Assembly (NCBI RefSeq): GCF_918797505.1
Contig: NC_092795.1
Coordinates: 21,811,131-21,875,130 of the forward strand
Origin: Bemisia tabaci
Taxonomy: Eukaryota; Arthropoda; Insecta; Hemiptera; Aleyrodidae
Length of the DNA stretch: 64,000 nucleotides
Direction: 5' to 3'
Shown here: piece by piece, positions 41,301-47,165 of the stretch
Numbering within the stretch: position 1 is the first letter of the stretch
How the letters are laid out: every line of letters begins with the position of its first letter
Notes under the pieces: model-generated
What the model saw: the letters and a program-made list of their open reading frames with translations, nothing else
Databases searched by the model: none
Told to the model about the DNA's origin: nothing
Translations under genes and position numbers: made by a program

Positions 41301-42076
41301 TACCATTAGAGTTAAAAAATTTATTTTTGACTTTAATCTAATTATAATTTTTGGGCCTTCTTGGTTTTGTTTTCCCCGCGATATGGTATGGATCCAGCAC
41401 AATTTCTCCACCATTTTGCATATTTTATGGACTCTGATTTGCAAGCCATTAACTTCCTCTCTCGTACTGGGTGGGAGGACGGGATTTAGATACTGATGAT
41501 TGCAATATGAGCAATCTCATTTTGACACCACCGGTGGCGAATGACACAGCCGAAAAAAAAATATCCATTTATTTTAAAATTACCTAATGGATTTAGACCG
41601 AGGTTTTTTTCAAAAATTCCGAGTAGCTATCGAACCCTTTACCGCAGATTTTCAATGGAAAAATGAGCACTAGAATTTTGAAAGGTTCCGCGGTGAGGGT
41701 GAAGGTAGGCACGGCCTTATCTGAAGTCATCCTCGGAGGTGGCGTAAGGATTGCAGCATGAGCAAACTTATTTTGACACCACCGATGGCGAATGACACAG
41801 CCGAAAAAAAATATCAATTTATTTTAAAATTAATGGATTTAGACCGAGGTTTTTTTCAAAAATTCCGAGTAGCTATCGAACCCTTTACCGCAGATTTTCA
41901 ATGGAAAAATGAGCACTAGAATTTTCAAAGGTTCCGCGGTGAGGGTGAAGGTAGGGGTGGCCTTACCTGAAGTCATCCTCGGCGGTGGCGTAAGGATAAT
42001 CCGGGGGGAAGAAAAGCCAGGACTGATCCTGGTAGCCCGGGTTGTAGGGTTCCTGCTGCTCGTAGCCTGCGAACAT
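8877..42076 (-). CDS. vnd: vnd / NK-2 (Nkx2.2-type) homeobox transcription factor
   Basis: Nuclear homeodomain factor that in flies specifies ventral (medial) neuroblast columns. Coding exons: 42076-41967, 20307-20186, 19546-19439, 10325-9917 and 9087-8877; 960 nt, 319 residues. All four junctions have GT/AG sites and compatible phase. Residues 54-64 are a TN-type motif ([11 protein letters not shown]). Residues 160-177 are strongly acidic. The homeodomain is 198-257, with [20 protein letters not shown] and the NK-2 hallmark tyrosine at homeodomain position 54. The NK2-specific domain is near 276-290 ([15 protein letters not shown]). The [13 protein letters not shown] and YKTKRA residues favour vnd/Nkx2.2 over scro/Nkx2.1. 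The protein is short compared with Drosophila Vnd (about 720 residues), with only 29 residues after the NK2-specific domain. Exons 2-5 are near certain; exon 1 is inferred from phase, donor and upstream TATA box. A shorter form could start at Met42 in exon 2. Confidence 0.93.
9088..9916 (-). other. vnd intron 4, splitting the homeobox
   Basis: This 829-bp intron interrupts the homeobox inside codon 53. It holds a hAT-type MITE at 9750-9882 and, around 9118-9370, a stretch resembling a dispersed repeat: attttgcattatggaaccac, then ctggctcattttagaaac. A diverged relative occurs near 35560-35620. Confidence 0.8.
9750..9882. mobile_element. hAT-type MITE with 8-bp target duplication
   Basis: The terminal inverted repeats are CAGGGGCGTAGCTAGG and, as complement of the right end, CATGGGCGTAGCTAGG. 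The element is flanked by perfect 8-bp direct repeats CTGTGCAT at 9742-9749 and 9883-9890. An 8-bp duplication and CA-start termini fit the hAT superfamily. It is non-autonomous, about 133 bp and G-rich on one strand. It lies 34 bp downstream of the homeobox exon donor in the direction of vnd transcription. Confidence 0.9.
9917..10325 (-). CDS. vnd: vnd coding exon 4 (acidic region and most of homeobox)
   Basis: The acceptor is ttcttgtgttgcag and the donor AG/gtcagt. It encodes Ala114 (split) to the first two bases of Arg250. Content: a Gln/Ser/Pro-rich start, an acidic block ([18 protein letters not shown]), an Asn/Ser/Ala/Gly linker, then homeodomain positions 1-53. The exon is GC-rich compared with its surroundings. 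Long frames on the opposite strand and in another frame here are shadows of this composition. Confidence 0.96.
10518..10586. repeat. Imperfect short tandem repeat (ATAGTCTGT-like)
   Basis: The word atagtctgt or close variants (cgtagtctgt, catagtc) recurs several times over about 70 bp inside vnd intron 3, immediately before a MITE. Confidence 0.6.
10590..10827. mobile_element. MITE, CGCACAGTGGAT termini, about 238 bp
   Basis: The left end reads cgcacagtggatcgagccaa. The complement of the right end reads cgcacagtggattgagtcaa, and the match continues through ttggacagaatggacatgaa. The arms are about 40 bp. No exact target duplication was found. It lies inside vnd intron 3. Confidence 0.8.
10861..11140 (+). 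pseudogene. Non-LTR retrotransposon (LINE) ORF2 3' fragment, decayed
   Basis: In one frame from 10870 the translation contains [20 protein letters not shown], then [11 protein letters not shown], a stop, [12 protein letters not shown], a second stop, and a [13 protein letters not shown] end. The order 'LxWYGHVxRM ... RLPxxVLxW ... RRRGRPxxxW ... DRxxWR' is typical of the segment after the reverse transcriptase in many LINE ORF2 proteins. Two in-frame stops and the missing RT domain show a dead 5'-truncated remnant. It lies inside vnd intron 3, opposite to vnd. Confidence 0.7.
11141..18850 (-). other. vnd intron 3, central part
   Basis: No exon was found. Positions 11430-12420 and 13540-13900 are GC-richer and largely free of the inverted repeats seen elsewhere; they are the likeliest places for regulatory DNA. 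Core Sox-type words (CATTGTG/CATTGTT) occur near 12058, 12181 and 12280. Open frames such as 11668-12027 show no protein family features. Confidence 0.4.
15624..15753. repeat. 130-bp hairpin-forming inverted repeat
   Basis: The left arm aattggacgtatttctgcca continues aacagaactatgt. The complement of the right arm reads aattagacgtatttccgcca and continues aacagaactatgt. The arms are about 33-35 bp around a 60-bp centre, which itself has a weaker gagccctg/cagggctc pairing. It is probably a short MITE; its family is unknown. Confidence 0.8.
18856..19108. mobile_element. MITE family A copy 2 (diverged)
   Basis: It has the ctgccgtgctaacgaaaaac start, the gtatgaacattcgag and gtgccaaat blocks, and a degenerate right end (catacggcgtttgcacttgg then catgacag). 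It is the most diverged of the six copies and lies in vnd intron 3. Confidence 0.75.
19150..19404. mobile_element. MITE family B copy, TCGACGGTG termini
   Basis: The left arm reads tcgacggtgtaagtcggcaa then tcacataactcggtttgcg. The complement of the right arm reads tcgacggtgtaagtcgtcaa then tcacataactcgtttgcgg. The arms are about 40 bp and almost perfect in a 255-bp element. It ends 34 bp from the donor of vnd exon 3, on the intron side. Confidence 0.88.
19439..19546 (-). CDS. vnd: vnd coding exon 3
   Basis: The acceptor is tttatttcttacag and the donor G/gtatgt. It encodes residues 78 (split Gly) to 113 and the first base of Ala114: [20 protein letters not shown], then [15 protein letters not shown]. 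Phase matches exons 2 and 4. It has no named domain and links the TN motif to the acidic region. Confidence 0.9.
20186..20307 (-). CDS. vnd: vnd coding exon 2 (TN motif)
   Basis: The acceptor is ttttttcgtttgttgcag and the donor G/gtaagt. It encodes [20 protein letters not shown] and then [19 protein letters not shown] is the TN-type (eh1-like, Groucho-recruiting) motif seen near the N-terminus of NK-2 proteins. Met42 lies five codons in and could start a shorter product from another promoter. The incoming phase needs two bases from the previous exon, which the exon at 42 kb supplies. Confidence 0.92.
20308..23813 (-). other. vnd intron 1, exon-proximal part
   Basis: No exon was found. Positions 21310-21720 and 22690-23470 are GC-richer blocks without inverted repeats. 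Within 22789-23119 there are four CAGGTG/CACCTG boxes, discussed as a possible control region. Confidence 0.35.
23814..24026. mobile_element. MITE with 80-bp arms, CACCGAGAAAAAA termini
   Basis: The left arm starts tacaccgagaaaaaagattg and the complement of the right end is identical for about 30 bp, then nearly so through gtcacgctgtatttcacaca and gattctgcc. Arms of about 80 bp surround a 45-bp centre. TA flanks are possible, as the TIR reads ta-CACCG on both sides. It lies in vnd intron 1. Confidence 0.88.
24027..25593 (-). other. vnd intron 1, no feature
   Basis: No exon or clean repeat was seen. A poly-C run lies at about 24523-24538. Confidence 0.35.
25594..25855. mobile_element. 262-bp foldback element
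   Basis: The two halves are near-complete inverted copies. On the left are atatcgtctttttctggccg, cacaagc, accgccattttatttttttac and agagaaattgtt. The complement of the right half reads atatcgtcatcttccggcca, cacaagc, ccgccgtcattttattttttt and acagagaaattgtt. Almost the whole element folds on itself around the aaaatttc region. It lies in vnd intron 1. Confidence 0.88.
27916..28518. promoter_or_regulatory. Cluster of AACCGGTT and CACTTGA words in vnd intron 1
   Basis: AACCGGTT-like words occur at 27916 (partial), 28038, 28127, 28212, 28274, 28325, 28400 and 28438. CACTT/CACTC words in one orientation occur at 27963, 28067, 28144, 28192, 28291, 28340, 28420, 28462, 28488 and 28512. Most CCGG words are followed 15-29 bp later by a CACTTGAA-type word, so the stretch also reads as a degenerate tandem repeat. 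AACCGGTT matches the known Grainyhead/CP2 site, and CACTTGA (TCAAGTG) matches the NK-2/Vnd core. Enhancer function is inference. Confidence 0.45.
28526..28720. promoter_or_regulatory. GC-rich block with four CCAAT boxes
   Basis: CCAAT occurs at 28566-28570 and 28599-28603, and its complement ATTGG at 28628-28632 and 28653-28657: four boxes within 92 bp. GC-box-like words (gggcgtgg, ggggcg) lie between them. The GC content contrasts sharply with the AT-rich flanks. It resembles a housekeeping-type promoter or a strong NF-Y-bound element. Direction is not clear and no convincing TATA box sits at the right distance. Confidence 0.4.
28721..32187 (-). other. vnd intron 1, AT-rich part
   Basis: No exon was supported. 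A partial MITE family B end lies at about 31354-31410 (aggaagtttgcaacgtcgca), with no matching left end recognised. Confidence 0.35.
32188..32408. mobile_element. MITE family B copy, about 221 bp
   Basis: The left end reads tcgacgataaaactcccaaa. The complement of the right end reads tcgacggtaaaactcccaat, followed by ccacgtacctcggtttgca. It has the same inner motif (ctgcaacgttgcaaaccgag) as other family B copies. Confidence 0.82.
32599..32641. repeat. Poly-T run of about 43 bases
   Basis: An uninterrupted T run. It may be the poly-A tail of a retrocopy on the minus strand, but I recognise no element next to it. Its length is likely to be unreliable in the assembly. Confidence 0.8.
32642..34788 (-). 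other. vnd intron 1, no gene
   Basis: No exon was found. Positions 33180-33430 form a GC- and purine-richer island. A (CA)n microsatellite lies at about 34291-34306. Confidence 0.35.
34789..34938. mobile_element. MITE family C copy (GATCCAGCAAATTGGCAACA)
   Basis: The left end reads agatccagcaaattggcaac, and the right end is the complement of a diverged copy (aaatccagcgatttgacaac). Inside are tatttaaacctatgg on one arm and atagatttaaatgg on the other. Related to the elements at 50673-50822 and, more distantly, 54687-54832. Confidence 0.7.
34939..36544 (-). other. vnd intron 1, no gene
   Basis: No exon was recognised. Open frames at 35026-35412 on both strands lie in a GC-richer stretch but have no family features. 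Positions 35525-35720 resemble a dispersed low-copy repeat also seen in vnd intron 4. Confidence 0.35.
36545..36780. repeat. Inverted-repeat cluster around TTAATGTTGATTTAGCATT
   Basis: Three related arms are present: cacgaaaaaacattgaatgt (36546), cacggttaaaagaacaaatt then caatgttgagttagcatt (36655), and in inverse orientation, ending near 36780, cacggaaaaaatttaatgtt then gatttagcatt. The last two form a hairpin of about 126 bp. Probably nested or rearranged MITE copies. Confidence 0.65.
37159..37407. mobile_element. MITE family A copy 3
   Basis: Starts ctgccatgctaaggaagaac, then gccgtatgaacattcgag. Ends with the complement of tgccgtgctagggaagaacg, then ccgtatgaac. Length is about 249 bp. It lies in vnd intron 1. 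Confidence 0.85.
38142..38485. mobile_element. hAT-like MITE with 45-bp perfect TIRs
   Basis: Positions 38142-38186 and 38441-38485 are perfect inverted copies over about 45 bp (outer end catagagtacatagagtcgt, inner end gagagctggcgcca). The element is flanked by identical 8-bp direct repeats AATTTCAA at 38134-38141 and 38486-38493. A second shorter pairing lies inside (gaattccgag / ctcggaattc). The centre holds a (GTT)n microsatellite at about 38297-38330. Perfect ends and target duplication imply recent insertion into vnd intron 1. No transposase is encoded. Confidence 0.93.
38591..38824. mobile_element. MITE family B-like copy, GGCTAAAATGCG termini
   Basis: The left end reads ggctaaaatgcgacaccgcg then tacctc. 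The complement of the right end reads ggctaaaatgcgagactacg then tatctc. The inner atgtcaacgtcgcgaattgag block matches family B, so this is probably a family B element that lost its outermost bases. Confidence 0.75.
38938..39188. mobile_element. MITE family A copy 4
   Basis: Starts ctgctgtgctaaggaagaac, flanked on the left by TA. Ends with the complement of ctgccgtgctaaggaagaac. The inner gagttgccaaatttcc and ggaaatttggcaacacc blocks pair. Length is 251 bp. It lies in vnd intron 1. Confidence 0.87.
39189..41239 (-). other. vnd intron 1, near exon 1
   Basis: No exon or clean repeat was recognised; the sequence is AT-rich. Confidence 0.35.
41240..41421. mobile_element. MITE with 60-bp arms, about 182 bp
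   Basis: The left arm runs agatggagaaatggtctggg, tccacaccatttcgcgggga, aaacaaggccaagaag. The complement of the right arm reads atggtggagaaattgtgctg, gatccataccatatcgcggg, gaaaacaaaaccaagaag. The arms flank a short AT-rich centre. It lies in vnd intron 1, about 550 bp from exon 1. Confidence 0.8.
41500..41998. repeat. Recent tandem duplication (2 x 250 bp) over the end of vnd exon 1
   Basis: The units 41500-41750 and 41751-41998 are nearly identical, including long exact runs such as gtagctatcgaaccctttac and ttttcaatggaaaaatgagc. Unit 2 contains the last bases of vnd exon 1 and its donor (AG/gtaagg at 41967/41966). Unit 1 contains the copied exon end, but its donor reads AG/ataagg (41719-41720), so the GT is lost. 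Confidence 0.93.
41967..42076 (-). CDS. vnd: vnd coding exon 1 (inferred)
   Basis: From ATG at 42076 the frame reads [20 protein letters not shown] and then [16 protein letters not shown]. It ends with AG before a strong donor gtaagg. The two leftover bases join the A that opens exon 2 to give Arg37 and keep the frame into the TN motif. A purine at -3 and a TATA box about 146 bp upstream support a first exon. The frame is open further upstream but has no earlier ATG. The link to exon 2 across 21.7 kb is inferred; a separate minus-strand gene is the alternative. Confidence 0.68.
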
Positions 42077-42214
42077 ATCAGGGATCACCTGCTCAACTGC
42101 TACCTCACACCGCCGCGGCGCTTCTCCGCCGTTATCAAAATCCGAAGCGGAGATAACGCCGACACCTGATAAGCCTATCGCCCCGTCCCGTACACCTGAT
42201 CTAATTAGGGCCCG

Positions 42215-42222
42215 CTTTTATA
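42215..42222 (-). promoter_or_regulatory. TATA box upstream of vnd exon 1
   Basis: TATAAAAG on the minus strand, in a GC-rich setting (TATAAAAGCGGGCC). Transcription would start near 42190-42197, where ATCAGGTG offers a weak initiator, leaving a 5' untranslated region of about 115-120 nt before the ATG at 42076. Confidence 0.6.
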
Positions 42223-42470
42223 ATAAGCCCGCCAGTGAATGATGAGCCAATCAATTTCCTTCGCGCCGCCCGTTTTGCATCCTTCACCACCCGTCGCCAC
42301 CGCCGCCGCCGGAAGGTCAGTGCTTGCGAAAGCTCGCCTTCTTCGTCCCGTGAAAACAACAATGCTGCAAACAATTTACACGGCTCGAGTTCCGCACGAA
42401 AACCGTCAGGTCGATTGGTGAACTTTCACTGAAAAAAACTACGGCCGTGGAAGCCCTACTTAGGGCTATA

Positions 42471-42717
42471 CTGCCGTGCTAAGGAAGAACGCCGTATGAA
42501 CCTTTAGGCGTTGCCGGATTTCCTTTGATATAATACGATTTTCCTGGTAAACTTGTGAAAATTGTCCTTCCAGTTTTTCAGATATTTTTGTGCGCAATTT
42601 CGCCTGAAGTTCCTGAAAATTTCAAGGAAAAATATTCATGACTTTCTGCAAAAATAAACATTTTATCGAAGGAAATTTGGCAACTCTCGAATGTTCATAA
42701 GGCGTTCTTATACGGCG
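42471..42717. mobile_element. MITE family A copy 5 (right end degraded)
   Basis: Starts TA-ctgccgtgctaaggaagaac. The right end keeps gttcataaggcgttctta but has lost the ccttagca segment. It lies about 250 bp upstream of the vnd TATA box and directly precedes copy 6. Confidence 0.82.
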
Positions 42718-42726
42718 GTACATATA

Positions 42727-42984
42727 CTGCCGTGCTAAGGAAGACTAACGCCGTATGAACGCCGTAAGACGTTGCCAAGTTCCCTTCGATATAAACCGAA
42801 TTTAATGGGAAAAGTGTGAATATTTCTCACCGAAATTTTCATACAACCTAGTATGCAATTTAATCTGAAACATTTAGAAACATCAAGGAAAAATAAGTAT
42901 GAATGTTGTATAAAATTCATGATTTATCTTGGGAAATTTGGCAACCCTCGAATTTTCATACGGCGCTCTTCCTTAGCACGGCAG
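42727..42984. mobile_element. MITE family A copy 6, TA-flanked
   Basis: Both ends are intact: ctgccgtgctaaggaaga on the left and the complement ctgccgtgctaaggaagagc on the right. TA flanks both sides, the best evidence here for a TA target site. It is in the same orientation as and 9 bp from copy 5. Confidence 0.88.
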
Positions 42985-43399
42985 TATTAGACGTACCGTC
43001 CGTTCTGGGCTCATAGGTTGGAAGATCTGGGTATAAAACCCGTCACTTCGTTCTCTGAACCCGGAGAAGTCGAAGCTACACTTTTTTTCAAATTTACCGC
43101 GTATGCGGGCAGTTTCTCTTGGTGGCTGGCAGTCAGGTTCGCCCGAAGAGAGACCTAACCAAAGTAAACATAAAATCTTGCAAACAGTTATATAAACTCG
43201 ATCCTTGCGGAAGAAATCAATTGATTCAAAGCTTTTGTTCTTGCAAAATAAAGAAAGAAAAATGAAACAAACGCTTGGAAACAAATGAAAGTTTACACCA
43301 AAAAAAGTTAGTTGATCGTTTGCTTACTTTGGGTAGTTCTTTCTCACACTTCTGCCTGTGCAAACCTGGTCGGCGGTGACTAACAAAAACTTCTCCAGG
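42985..43399. other. Spacer with partial CACTG-type MITE
   Basis: Positions 42989-43075 contain taccgtccgttctgggctca and ttctctgaacccgg, which resemble the arms of the element at 4228-4439. No gene was seen. Confidence 0.4.
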
Positions 43400-43759
43400 C
43401 GCGGGAAACCTGAAGCAACTATATTTTAACTCCCCGGAGATCAAATTGCATACTCAACGAAATGAAGGAGCTCCATATGCTTGCGCTGGTCTGTTGTCGA
43501 GTAGTTACAAGTAAGGGTGTTTCACGGCTTACTCTCCGGTCGGAAGTACGCTTCCAAGACTTGTTTTTTTACTAATTCTAATCAGAATAGTTCATCAAGA
43601 TCGGAGCGTACTTCCCACCAGAGAGTAAGCCGTGAAGCACCCTCACTTGTAACTACTCGACAACTAACTGACCAACGCAAGCATATGAAGCTCCTTCATT
43701 TCGTCGAGTATGCAATTTGATCTCCGGGGAGTTAAAATAGTTGCTTCAGGTTTCTCGCG
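43400..43759. repeat. 360-bp inverted repeat (foldback), arms about 150 bp
   Basis: The left arm 43400-43551 runs from gcgggaaacctgaagcaact through ctccccggagatcaaattgc, gcttgcgctggtctgttgtc and tacaagtaagggtg to ggcttactctccgg. The right arm about 43602-43759 is its near-complete complement. A 50-bp AT-rich centre separates them. Positions 43766-43840 carry part of a third arm, which leads into the satellite array. Confidence 0.9.
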
Positions 43760-43857
43760 TCTGGATTTGACAACAGACCAGCGCAATCATATGAGACTCC
43801 TTCATTTCGTTGAGTATGTAATTTGATCTCCGGGGAGATCTCCTCCATGCACTATAA

Positions 43858-45780
43858 GAATGTGACGGAAGATTTAAATGGAGATACCCTCCATGCACGC
43901 TGGGCTTGTCGAATTCCTCTGAAAATTTTGCAGTGGTGAATGCATAGCTGAAGTGCGCTCCAGCTAGAATTGTATTTAGCAAATTGGTGGTTTTTAAAGC
44001 AGGGTTATAATTAAACAAGTGGTTAGAAATGGAAACAAAAGAATATGAACTATACAAAACGATAATCCAGGTATCGGAACTTGGCTGATTTGAAAACGCC
44101 TTCAAATGCGGCGTGATACCTCACGCATTCCGGAGAGTTCAAATAGTTGTATCATTGCGCCGTAAGAATGTGACGGAAGATTTAAATGGAGATAGCCTCC
44201 ATGCACGCTACGCTGCATTGAAGTCGAGGATGGAGACTCTTAACATCTGACAACGGAAGCAAATGAAACGCAGTTACTAAAAATATCCCTCTGTACTAAA
44301 AATCTTGAAAATAGATAGAAATTTTCCAAGAATTTTACTTCTTTGAAAATTTAAGAAGAATTCTACAATGCCCCAGCGTGTTTCTATCTATTCACCTTTT
44401 GCAAAATTTTTAGGGTAAATTTTTCACTTTTTCTTACGAAACAAGGATTGCAAGTGAATTCGTAGTGGTTTTTCATGGGTAACACGGGGCCTCTCCGGGG
44501 CGCGGGCCCCGTTACCAGGGACCCAGTATCCCCTTTTGTGGCGGGCCTGCCTTCATGCACGCGGGGCTTTTCGATTTCCTCTGAAATTTTTGCAGTGTTG
44601 AATGCATAGCTGAAGTGCGCTTCAGCTAGAATTGTATTTACAAATGGGTGGTTTTTCTACGAGGATAAAAAATTAACAAGCGCACGGAATATAACAAAAG
44701 AATATGAACTATGCAAAACGATAATCCGGGTATCGGAACTTGGCTAATTTGAAAACGCCTTCAAATGCTGCGTGATACATCACACATTCCGGAGAGTTCA
44801 AATAGTTGTATCATTGCGCCTTAGAAATGCGACGGAAGATTGCAATTGAAAAAGCCTTCATGCACGCTGGCCTTTTCGATTTCCGTTGACATTTTTGTAG
44901 TCATGAAGGCGCTTAAGTGCGCTTCAGCTAGAATTGTATTTCGCAAATGGATGGTTTTTATAGGAGGAATATAATTAAACAAGTGGTCAGAAATGGAAAC
45001 AAAAGAATATGAACTATGCAAAACGATAATCCAGGTATCGGAACTTGGCTAATTTGAAAACGCCTTCAAATACTGCGTGATACATCACACATTCCGGAGA
45101 GTTCAAATAGTTGTATCATTGCGCCTTAGAAATGCGACGGAAGATTGCAATTGAAAAAGCCTTCATGCACGCTGGCTTTTTCGATTTCCGTTAACATTTT
45201 TGCAGTCATGAATGCGCTTAGGTGCGCTTCAGCTAAAATTGTATTTAGCAAATGGGTGGTTTTTATAGGAGGAATATAATTAAACAAATGGTTAGAAACG
45301 GAAACAAAAGAATATGAACTATGCAAAACGATAATCCGGGTATTGGATTTAAGCTGTTTTGAAAACGTCTTCAAATGCGGCGTGATACCTCACGCATTCC
45401 GGAGAGTTCAAATAGTTGTATCATTGCGCCGCAAGAATATGACGGAAGATTTAAATGGAGATAGCCTCCATGCACGCTGGGCTTGTCGATTTCCTCTGAA
45501 ATTTTTGCAGTGGTGAATGCATAGCTGAAGTGCGCTTCAGTGAGAATTTTATTTCGCAAATGGGTGGTTTGTCTACGAGGATTAAAAATAAACAAGTGGC
45601 ACGAATATAACAAAAGAATATGAACTATGCAAAACGATAATCCGGGTATCGGAACTAAGCTGTTCTGAAAACGCCTTCAAATGCGGCGTGATACCTCACG
45701 CATTCCGGAGAGTTCAAATAGTTGTATCATTGCGCCGTATAAATGTGACGGAAGATTTAAATGGAAACAACCTTTGGGGA
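43858..45780. repeat. Satellite array, about 306-bp units
   Basis: Successive units are marked by the word tgtgacggaagatt (or tgcgacgg) at 43861, 44169, 44828, 45133, 45438 and 45744, a spacing of 305-308 bp. The gap 44169-44828 holds about 330 bp of unrelated sequence plus a truncated unit from about 44563. Shared blocks include gaatatgaactatgcaaaac, gataatccgggtatcggaac, tcacgcattccggagagttc and aaatagttgtatcattgcgc. Similar open frames on the minus strand in several units follow from the repetition (306 = 3 x 102) and are not evidence of a gene. Confidence 0.92.
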
Positions 45781-46792
45781 GGTACGATACCGTAGCTTTG
45801 GTTCGAAGGTCGCAGTGGTGCTTGCGCACTTCCGTTGGTCGGCCGGCGGCCATCGCTTCCCGTTGACGGCTGAATCTATGACCAGGACCCGGCCGGTATA
45901 GTGCAAGCTAGAGGGCGGTAAAGGAAACCCCTTCGGCAAATAATTAAATAAAAGATGATCCATTTCAATTGGCGATAGGATACGTAAAACTCCTTCATTC
46001 CTGTTTCTTTTTTTAATGTGGTAAAAAGTGGATCGGTAGGCCTAAAGGGGAAGTTCAACCACTTAAAAGAAAGGAACAACGCGCCACTGAAATTACCTCC
46101 TGAGAAATAAAGTTTTTACGTTGGTCTTTTTCCTGTTCAAAATGATGAGTTAGCCGTCACCAAAACAAAGGTTAATTGAAGTCTACTGTGTCTTGGTGAC
46201 GATTAACTGATTTTTTTGAAGAGGGTTTCTCTAAGGTGGTGTGGAAAAAGTTCCATTGATAAACCAGCTACGAGCAATAGTTAGATAATAGTCGTGAGAT
46301 TACTTCCCGATATGATCCGTACTTAACATGCTACCTTTATTGAGCAAAATAATACGACGGAGACATGTTTATCATTCTGATCGAGTGAAAATTGATGCAT
46401 AATATCGTCAATTGCTACAAATGTAACGATGACAACGATATCGGTTAAAGCATAAGTGTCACTCGACGTACAATATTTTGCGCTCATTCTGATCAAACGC
46501 CTTCAAAATTCCGCATAGGCAATTTGAGCTGCTCTAGCAGTTTGATCCTATCTACACTACATAGAAACTCCGAGACCTCCTTATACACTATAGTTTTCAA
46601 AATAACGTTAGCGAAATGGCTGTCTACTTTTGCAAGAGGGGCTAACCTGAAAATATTTTTTAAAGTATTTTTTGGTTCAAGACGGGGTCCCTAACACTTC
46701 GACAGGTAGTATTCTAGAAAAGGAGCATCTCTTGGGAAATGATGGTAAAAGGAGTATAGACCATGACAATTTCTTACACAACAAAAAAATAA
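45781..46792. other. Intergenic between satellite array and ALKBH1
   Basis: No gene or repeat structure was recognised. Open frames are below 70 codons. Confidence 0.4.
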
Positions 46793-46798
46793 TTTATT
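46793..46798 (-). terminator. ALKBH1 polyadenylation signal AATAAA
   Basis: AATAAA on the minus strand 34 bp past the ALKBH1 stop codon, followed by a T/GT-rich stretch (ttttttgttgtgt on the minus strand), which fits a cleavage signal. Confidence 0.65.
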
Positions 46799-46831
46799 TG
46801 TCATTGTCAATTTAACAAAACGAGATCTTGT

Positions 46832-47165
46832 TCAAGCCTCCTTTAAGAGAGTTTCCGAGCAGTTTGACACCTGCCGAACATTCAAATTAATCCTAGATGT
46901 TTTAATATAATCACTGATGGTTGACCAGCTATCACAGATATTTGCTAATTTGTCTTGAGAGTTTACTGAACTTTCTGAACATGCACTAGAAGTTCGATTT
47001 TCGTCCCACGGCGTGCGTGGGGCGGGTACAATTCTAGGCACTCCGTGGTAACAAAGCCGGCTAAATCCAGACATTATGACTATATCGCCGCTGTGGATGA
47101 ACATAGGTGTTGGCGTATCTTCGAGGGAAGTTCCACCTATCAGGAAGATGGCACTTTGACCAAAA
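46832..47165 (-). CDS. ALKBH1: ALKBH1 exon 6 (His ligand, Arg pair, stop)
   Basis: The acceptor is gtgttcgttacag. The first T completes Ser213. It encodes FGQSAIFLIGG, HSGDIVIMSGFSRL, YHGVPRIVP with the third iron ligand, a Ser/Asn-rich insert, and RINLNVRQV with the conserved arginines, then TGA. Confidence 0.95.

Noticed and set aside
43746..45613. Series of similar minus-strand open frames (66-119 codons)
   Set aside because: They recur because the 306-bp satellite unit recurs. Each is broken at different points and matches no protein I know.
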